Shown here one piece after another: positions 5,524 to 10,512 of a DNA stretch of 10,512 nucleotides. Every line of letters begins with the position of its first letter. Within the stretch, counting starts at the first letter, position 1. Source of the DNA: an uncultured Methylobacteriaceae bacterium (GTDB lineage Bacteria > Pseudomonadota > Alphaproteobacteria > Rhizobiales > Beijerinckiaceae); NCBI GenBank assembly GCA_937872715.1, contig CALMTJ010000466.1:1045-11556 (forward strand), read 5' to 3'. The position numbers and the translations under genes were made by a program. A model generated the notes under the pieces. That model was not told where the DNA came from. It searched no databases and was given only the letters and a program-made list of their open reading frames with translations.

Positions 5524-8500
5524 GCCGCCCTCCTCAGAACCGCAACGGGCAGGGCGGCGAAAAGCTCCCGCATCGCAGCACGTCCGCCCGCGACCTCGAT
5601 TGTGCGGCCGGTGAGGACGTCCTGCCAGCGCCCGGGCGGAACGGGCACCGACGTATCCCCCCAAACCTCCCCGGTCGGAGCGGGGGCGCCAGAATGATCG
5701 AGCGCCGCGGACAGGCGCGCCACGGCGACCAGCATCTCCTCGCCGCCCTCCCGGCGAGTGAAGGCGAGCACGTTGTCCGGCCTTTCGCCCTCCGCCGGGA
5801 CGGCCCGGTAATCGCCGTCCGCGTAGAGGGCGGGGCACGCTCCCCGGTCGGCCAGGAGGCGGGCGGTGATCCGCTGCTTGATCCGGCCGTCCGGCCAGGC
5901 GTCCAGCAGCGCGGCCGCTTCCGTCCCGTCGTCGAGCGCGCTTGCCTGCGCACCGTAATCGACGGGCCGCCTGTTGTCGGGATCGACCAGGGAGAAGTCC
6001 CAGCCGGCGGTCCCCTGGTAGATGTCCGGGATGCCCGGCAGGGTGAGCTTCAGGACGGTGCGGGAGAGCCCGTTCAACATGCCGAGCCGCGCCACTCGCT
6101 GCGCCAACGGGCGGAACGCCGTCAGGAAAGCGCTTCCCGGTTCGAGAAGCCGGTCGATCAGCGCGTGGACCGCGCCCTCGTAGGGTCCGTTCGGGTTCAC
6201 CCAGCTCGAATGCCGCTTCGCCTCGCGGAGCGCCTTCTCGGCGAAGCCGTGCATCCGGGTGCGGAACTCCGCCAGGCCGGCCTCGTCGTCACGGTGGAGC
6301 AGCTCCGCCGGCCAGGCGCCGAGCAGCGATTGGAGGAGGAGGTACTGGTCGTTCGCGTCCGGCGCCGCGGCGCCCTCGACCTCGCCCACGAGGCCGCGGG
6401 TCGTCGTCCGCCAGGTCTCCAGCGCCTCCGCCCAGTCCGGCGCGAGCTCGGACAGCGCGAGGAGGCGGCCGCGCGCGTCCTCGCCCCGCTTCGTGTCGTG
6501 GGTCGAGCTCGCGATCATCGTGTGCGGCCAGTCCCGCGCCCGGGCGGCGTTCGCCTCGTGAAAGCCCGCGACGCTTCCGCCGAAATGGCCCGGGTCGCCG
6601 CCGACCTCGTTCAGCGCCAGCAGCGGCCCGTAGCGGTAGAAGAGCGTGTCTTCGAGGCTCTTCGCCATGACGGGGCCGGTCAACTGCTGGAAGCGGCGCC
6701 GGAAGCGCGCGACATGGTCGGCCTCCGGCCGGCCGGGTCCTTCCGTCTCGATGCGGCCGAGCAGGCAGGCGGCCGCGAAATCGTGGACGGAGCGGTCCGG
6801 CAGAACCGAGCGCTTCTTCGCGGCCGCGACGGTCTCGTCGATCAGCCGGACGTCGGCGGCCGAGGGCTCGTCGCCCGTGATGTAGCTCCGGTAGACCGGG
6901 AAGCCGGCGATGATCTCGAGGAGGGCGAGCCGCATCCCATAGACGGTGTAGTCGCGGGTGCGCCGGTCGCCGTCCGCGATGCGTTTCAGGTCCGAGACCA
7001 GCACTTCGAGCTCGCTCGCGAAGGCCGAGGCCAGTGTCTCCGTCTTGGCCGAGCGGAGCTTGTCTCCGTAGCGGCCCTCCACTCCTGAAAACGACCGGTA
7101 GATCTCCTCGAAGCGGCCGGCCGCCCCCGTGTCGACGAAGACGCCGTCGATCAGGTTCAGGATGTCGTAGCCCGTGGTGCCGGCGACCGGCCAGGGCCGG
7201 AGCGCCTCGCCGGGCTCCAGGATCTTCTCCACGACGACGAAGAATCCCGGGCCGAGCGCCGCCTGGAGCGACGCGACGTAGCCCTCCGGGTCGGCCAGCC
7301 CGTCGATATGGTCGATGCGCAGCCCTTGGACCCGGCCTTCGCGCACCAGCCGGAACGGGAGCGCGTGGGCGGCCTCGAACACGTCCGGCAGTTCCACCCT
7401 GATGCCGGCGAGTCCGTTGATGTCGAAGAAGCGCCGATAATTGATGTCGCTCGCCGCGACCCGCCAATGGGCCGGCCGGTAGGATTGCATCTCAAGGATG
7501 CGGTGCAGCGTGCCGAAGCTCTCGGGCAGGCCGGCGACGCCGTTCACGACGGCGACCGCCCGCTCGAGCGCGCGGCGGAGGTCCGGCGACCGCGCCACGT
7601 CGGCGGAGAGCCGCCGCTTCAGCCCCTCCGCCTCCGCCGGATAGGACGCGCGCCGCTCGGGCGACGGCTCCTCGGCCATCGCGCGGAGGCGCTCGGACAC
7701 GGCGATGATGTCCGCCTCGGCTTCCTCTCCGAGGGAATCGAGCGCCGCGAGCGCGCGATCCAGGATCAGGGGGTAGGAGAGCGGGGTGACCGGGAGCCGG
7801 TGCTCGTGGTGCCAGACGCTGAACGAGCCTTCGGCGGCGTCGAAGGCGAGGATCAGGTCGCCCTTCTCCAGCGCCTCGCCGTAGCGGTCTCCGAGGACCG
7901 GGATGACGAGCCGGCCATTGGCGCCGAGGCGATCCCAGTCGATGTCGAAGGCGCGCGCATGCGGGGAGAGCTGCCCCCATTCGAGCGTCGACAGCCACCA
8001 CGGATTGTCGGCCCCGCCGACGCCGAGATGGTTCGGCACGATGTCGAGGATCAGCCCGAGCCCGTGCGCCTTCAGGGCGTCGGAGAGCCGCCGGAAGCCG
8101 TCCTCGCCGCCGAGCTCGGGATTGATCGTCGAATGGTCGACGATGTCGTAGCCGTGGGTCGAGCCCGGCCGCGCCTTGGCGATGGGCGAGGAATAGACGT
8201 GGCTGATCCCGAGCTTCACGAGGTACGGCAAGGCCGCAACCGCGTCGTCGAAGGTGAAGCCCGAGTGGAACTGGAACCGGTACGTCGCCCGCGGCGGCGG
8301 GCTGGAGAGCGGGCTCGTCGCCGCGCGCGTGCCGCGCCCTTCGGCCCCGACAGCCGCCGCCACCTTGGCGAGCGGGCCGCCGGGCGCGTCGATCGCGTCC
8401 AGGTCCTGCTCCAGCTTGCGGCGCCAGTTCGGATGCCCCCCCGTGATGCCGGGCATGTTGGGCTGGTTCAGCGCGCCGATCACGTCCTCGTACTGGATCG

Positions 8501-10412
8501 CGTTCAGGGCCGAGGGCGTGCGGGCGAGGAAGCGCATGACCGCCTCCGTGGGCGGCCCCTCCGGGACGTCCGTCCCTGCGACGAGCTTCGCGGCGGCGAG
8601 CGCCTCCATCAGCTTGCCGCGCTCGATGACCCGCTCGCCGCGCTCCTTCTCGCCGTGTTCCGGCCCGTAGATGCCGAGCGACTGGCGCAGATCCGTGTCG
8701 AGGCCGCGCCACCAGCCGACGAAGGTCGGCAGGTCGTGGGTGGTGATGACGGTCAGGGCATCCTGGGGGTAGGCGTCTGGCGGCTTGAAGCCGAGCCCGT
8801 CCGTCCGCTCGAAGGAAAGCACGCGGTAGCTGAGAAGGCCGGACCGCATGATCGCGTCCGAGAAGCCCTCCGGGCCGGTGCCCAGGTCTTCCGCGATGAC
8901 CAGCGCGCGGGCGCGGTGGCTCTCGAGCCGCAGTACGGCGAGCAGCGCCTCGAAGGGGTACTCGACATAGGCGCCGGCGCCGCCGCCCTCCCCGACGGGG
9001 ATGAGGTACAGCCGCTGAAGCTGGAAGGCATGGTCGATCCGGATGGCGCCGGCATGCCGCATGTTGGCCCGCACCAGCGCCCGGAAGGCCGCGAGCCCCT
9101 GGTCTTCCAGCGCCACCGGATGCAGGGGCGGGAGACCCCAATCCTGCCCCTGCGGCGCGAGGAGGTCCGGCGGCGCGCCGATGGACAGCGTATGACCGAA
9201 ACGTTCGGGATTGGACCAGACTTCCGAGCCGCCCCTGTCGGAGCCGACCGCGAGGTCGCGGTAGAGCCCGACGGACATCCCGGACGCCTTCGCGGCCTCC
9301 GACGCGTCCGAGAGCTGGCGGTCCGCCGCGAATTGCAGCCAGGCATGGTAGGAGACGAGGCTCGCCTTCTCGGCGGCTAAGCGCGCCACGGCCGGTGAGG
9401 CGGCCTCCCGGAACTCGGCCGGCCAGTCGCCGAGCCAAGGCCGGCCCTCGGCCCGGAAATGCTCGGAAAGCGCCTCGAAGGTGCTGTGCGCGGCGAGAGC
9501 CGAGCCGCCCTCCTGCCTGAAAGCATCGAAGGCCGGGTCGCGCCGGCCGGCCGTCTCCGCGAACAGCTCCTCCAAGATCGGGGAAAGCTCGGCCCAGACG
9601 CCCGCGTGGTCGACGAGGGGAGCCTCTCGCAGGGCCGCGATCCGGCCGGCCCGTCCGTCCTCGGCCAGGAGGCGGGAGGCCCGGCTGCCGGTGAAGCCCG
9701 GGACGGCCTGCGGATCGATATGAATCGTCTCGAGGAACAGCCTGGAGGATGGCGAGTAGGGCGAGACCTTCGACCGGTCGGCGGAGAACAGCGCATGGAC
9801 CGGGCTCAGGCCCAGGAAGGAGGCTCCGAGCGGCCCCGCGTCGCGGGCGGCCTCCGCCACGTCCGCGTAGGAGCCGACCCCGAGATTAGCGGCCGACCGG
9901 AAGCCGTAGACCTGGGCCGCGAGCCCCCAAGCCCGGCCGCCCTCCGCCATCCAGCCCGGCTGCCAGCAGCGGGCCGGCGCGACGATCAGCGTCGCGGAGG
10001 CGCTCGCATCCTCGACCCGGACGTCGAGCCCGTAATACCCGGCCGCGAGACGCGGCAGCCGGAGCCGGCTCTGCCCGCCGCCGGTCGCGGCCCGGCCCTC
10101 CCGGACGTAGCCCGCCTCGTCCGTCAGCCTCCACGTCACCTGTCCGGCCGTGCCGGCCCGGAGCGGGATGTCGACCGTCTGCCCGGGAAGGCCGCTGACG
10201 ATGCGGGGCACGAGCCCGGACCGGAGAGCCTCGATCCGGGACAGGCTCTCCCTCGCCTCGCCCTCCGTCCCGGCCTCGAAGCCGAGATGGGCGAGCATGT
10301 TCCGGCGCCGGTCGAGCCCGACATCGATGCGCTGGCCGTGGGCGTCGGTGTAGCGGTCCGGGATGCCGACGAGCGTGGCCAGACGCCCGACGAGATCGTC
10401 CCCCGCGCTCAT
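5520..10412 (-). CDS. treY: Bifunctional fusion: 4-alpha-glucanotransferase (MalQ) + maltooligosyltrehalose synthase (TreY)
   Basis: This 1630-residue protein joins two enzymes. Residues 1-690 are MalQ (GH77), which disproportionates maltooligosaccharides: an N-terminal beta domain to about 145, WGLAAQVYGFRSAANLGVG at 162-180, SPYSPSSRLF at 217-226, nucleophile Asp460 in RIDHAF, acid/base Glu508 in IAEDLG, and Asp560 in TTHDLPT. An Ala/Ser/Pro-rich linker at about 690-709 leads to TreY (GH13), which converts the reducing-end maltose unit of a glucan chain to a trehalose unit. TreY shows TYRFQFHSGFTFDDA near 710, DIVPNHLG at 790-797, nucleophile Asp1034 in GLRIDHIDGL, Glu1062 in VVEKILEPGE, and Asp1306 in SSTHDTKRGEDARGR. 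Both catalytic sets are intact and both lengths are near normal for the separate enzymes. MalQ may lengthen short chains into TreY substrates. Such fusions are, to my recollection, known in Hyphomicrobiales. The start at 10412 has a good SD and an ATGA overlap with the preceding gene; the stop overlaps the glgE start the same way. Confidence 0.95.
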   Translation of the reverse strand: MSAGDDLVGRLATLVGIPDRYTDAHGQRIDVGLDRRRNMLAHLGFEAGTEGEARESLSRIEALRSGLVPRIVSGLPGQTVDIPLRAGTAGQVTWRLTDEAGYVREGRAATGGGQSRLRLPRLAAGYYGLDVRVEDASASATLIVAPARCWQPGWMAEGGRAWGLAAQVYGFRSAANLGVGSYADVAEAARDAGPLGASFLGLSPVHALFSADRSKVSPYSPSSRLFLETIHIDPQAVPGFTGSRASRLLAEDGRAGRIAALREAPLVDHAGVWAELSPILEELFAETAGRRDPAFDAFRQEGGSALAAHSTFEALSEHFRAEGRPWLGDWPAEFREAASPAVARLAAEKASLVSYHAWLQFAADRQLSDASEAAKASGMSVGLYRDLAVGSDRGGSEVWSNPERFGHTLSIGAPPDLLAPQGQDWGLPPLHPVALEDQGLAAFRALVRANMRHAGAIRIDHAFQLQRLYLIPVGEGGGAGAYVEYPFEALLAVLRLESHRARALVIAEDLGTGPEGFSDAIMRSGLLSYRVLSFERTDGLGFKPPDAYPQDALTVITTHDLPTFVGWWRGLDTDLRQSLGIYGPEHGEKERGERVIERGKLMEALAAAKLVAGTDVPEGPPTEAVMRFLARTPSALNAIQYEDVIGALNQPNMPGITGGHPNWRRKLEQDLDAIDAPGGPLAKVAAAVGAEGRGTRAATSPLSSPPPRATYRFQFHSGFTFDDAVAALPYLVKLGISHVYSSPIAKARPGSTHGYDIVDHSTINPELGGEDGFRRLSDALKAHGLGLILDIVPNHLGVGGADNPWWLSTLEWGQLSPHARAFDIDWDRLGANGRLVIPVLGDRYGEALEKGDLILAFDAAEGSFSVWHHEHRLPVTPLSYPLILDRALAALDSLGEEAEADIIAVSERLRAMAEEPSPERRASYPAEAEGLKRRLSADVARSPDLRRALERAVAVVNGVAGLPESFGTLHRILEMQSYRPAHWRVAASDINYRRFFDINGLAGIRVELPDVFEAAHALPFRLVREGRVQGLRIDHIDGLADPEGYVASLQAALGPGFFVVVEKILEPGEALRPWPVAGTTGYDILNLIDGVFVDTGAAGRFEEIYRSFSGVEGRYGDKLRSAKTETLASAFASELEVLVSDLKRIADGDRRTRDYTVYGMRLALLEIIAGFPVYRSYITGDEPSAADVRLIDETVAAAKKRSVLPDRSVHDFAAACLLGRIETEGPGRPEADHVARFRRRFQQLTGPVMAKSLEDTLFYRYGPLLALNEVGGDPGHFGGSVAGFHEANAARARDWPHTMIASSTHDTKRGEDARGRLLALSELAPDWAEALETWRTTTRGLVGEVEGAAAPDANDQYLLLQSLLGAWPAELLHRDDEAGLAEFRTRMHGFAEKALREAKRHSSWVNPNGPYEGAVHALIDRLLEPGSAFLTAFRPLAQRVARLGMLNGLSRTVLKLTLPGIPDIYQGTAGWDFSLVDPDNRRPVDYGAQASALDDGTEAAALLDAWPDGRIKQRITARLLADRGACPALYADGDYRAVPAEGERPDNVLAFTRREGGEEMLVAVARLSAALDHSGAPAPTGEVWGDTSVPVPPGRWQDVLTGRTIEVAGGRAAMRELFAALPVAVLRRAA
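5528..5535 (-). promoter_or_regulatory. Ribosome binding site for glgE
   Basis: On the minus strand GAGGAGGG lies 4 to 5 bases upstream of the ATG at 5523. It contains a full AGGAGG core and sits within the last codons of the MalQ-TreY gene. With the ATGA stop/start overlap it fixes the glgE start and points to translational coupling. Confidence 0.85.
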
Positions 10413-10512
10413 TCGCCCTCTCCGACCGACACGAGCCCGGTCCAGGACGCGCGCGGGGCCGGGCCGCCTCCGGCCGGCACCGATCCGCTCGACCAGACCA
10501 CCCGCTCACCGG
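10409..10512 (-). CDS. C-terminal end of the preceding operon gene, possibly maltooligosyltrehalose trehalohydrolase (TreZ)
   Basis: Only the last 33 codons are in the window. The frame ending at the TGA at 10411-10409 is open to the right edge and reads GERVVWSSGS, a Pro/Gly/Ala-rich stretch, then SWTGLVSVGEGE. Third codon positions are GC-rich, as in the neighbours, and the stop overlaps the next ATG as ATGA, like the next junction, so this is very probably coding. TreZ, which releases trehalose from the TreY product, is the expected neighbour, and the sequence would suit the C-terminal beta domain of a GH13 enzyme. The fragment is too short for a motif-based call; a debranching enzyme (GlgX) or branching enzyme (GlgB) is also possible. 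The gene identity is inferred from context. Confidence 0.6.
   Translation of the reverse strand, partial: GERVVWSSGSVPAGGGPAPRASWTGLVSVGEGE
10416..10423 (-). promoter_or_regulatory. Ribosome binding site for malQ-treY
   Basis: On the minus strand GGAGAGGG precedes the ATG at 10412; the GGAG core is 7 bases from the start codon. It lies inside the last codons of the preceding gene and supports the chosen start and coupling across the ATGA overlap. Confidence 0.75.

Noticed and set aside
2185..5697. Very long plus-strand open frame (1170 codons) opposite glgE
   Set aside because: Its translation is rich in Arg, Val, Gly, Glu and Asp without any recognisable domain, and it mirrors glgE codon by codon. 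GC-rich third positions remove stops from the opposite strand. The glgE frame carries all the conserved motifs.
5524..5838. N-terminal extension of GlgE by 105 codons from an upstream start
   Set aside because: It would overlap the coding end of TreY, its residues are Arg/Gly-rich and unlike any domain, and a strong SD with an ATGA overlap sits at the 5523 start.
7308..9380. Plus-strand open frames opposite malQ-treY (also 5451-7088) and opposite treS (105-1478)
   Set aside because: Same antisense effect of GC-biased codons; composition is low in variety and there are no domain motifs, SDs or fitting gene context.
7492..9438. Long minus-strand frame (648 codons) inside malQ-treY, and similar ones at 6289-7467, 4355-5017 and 832-1530
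   Set aside because: These are out-of-frame readings of the real genes, dominated by Arg, Pro, Ala and Gly. The true frames in the same intervals contain the catalytic motifs.

Overview
The window is GC-rich (roughly two thirds G+C by eye, with strongly GC-biased third codon positions) and is dominated by one minus-strand operon for trehalose and alpha-glucan metabolism. The domain fusions, codon bias and 47-bp palindromic repeat family suggest an alphaproteobacterium of the Hyphomicrobiales, perhaps near Methylobacterium, Microvirga, Bosea or Bradyrhizobium. That placement is recognition without a search, and the genus is not resolved.

Reading the minus strand from right to left: (1) the last 33 codons of a gene that runs off the right edge, by position and pathway most likely treZ (10409-10512); (2) a 1630-residue two-enzyme protein, 4-alpha-glucanotransferase (MalQ) joined to maltooligosyltrehalose synthase (TreY) (5520-10412); (3) a 1136-residue protein with a complete GH13 alpha-amylase-type catalytic domain joined to the maltosyltransferase GlgE (2113-5523); (4) trehalose synthase TreS, of which the first 517 codons are present before the left edge (1-1553). 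The first three genes are joined by ATGA stop/start overlaps, each with a good Shine-Dalgarno sequence inside the upstream gene.

The 559 bases between glgE and treS hold an apparent insertion: a small plus-strand GIY-YIG endonuclease gene (1694-2038) with a head-to-head pair of 47-bp palindromic repeats on each side (A/B at 1569-1687, C/D at 1986-2098). The block fills the gap almost completely, leaving 15 bases before the treS start and 14 after the glgE stop. Repeat C lies inside the 3' end of the nuclease gene and encodes its C-terminal tail, and repeat B supplies its only SD-like sequence. The central hairpins of the repeats differ between copies by paired, structure-preserving changes.

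Metabolically, MalQ, TreY and the presumed TreZ turn linear alpha-glucan or maltooligosaccharides into trehalose. TreS interconverts trehalose and maltose. GlgE adds maltose from maltose-1-phosphate onto alpha-glucan; the maltokinase it needs is not visible and may be fused to the TreS C-terminus beyond the left edge. Together these would make a cycle between trehalose and storage glucan. The parts most worth a second look are the GIY-YIG/repeat block and the unusual GH13-GlgE architecture. I saw no tRNA, rRNA, CRISPR array, classical insertion sequence or convincing promoter.
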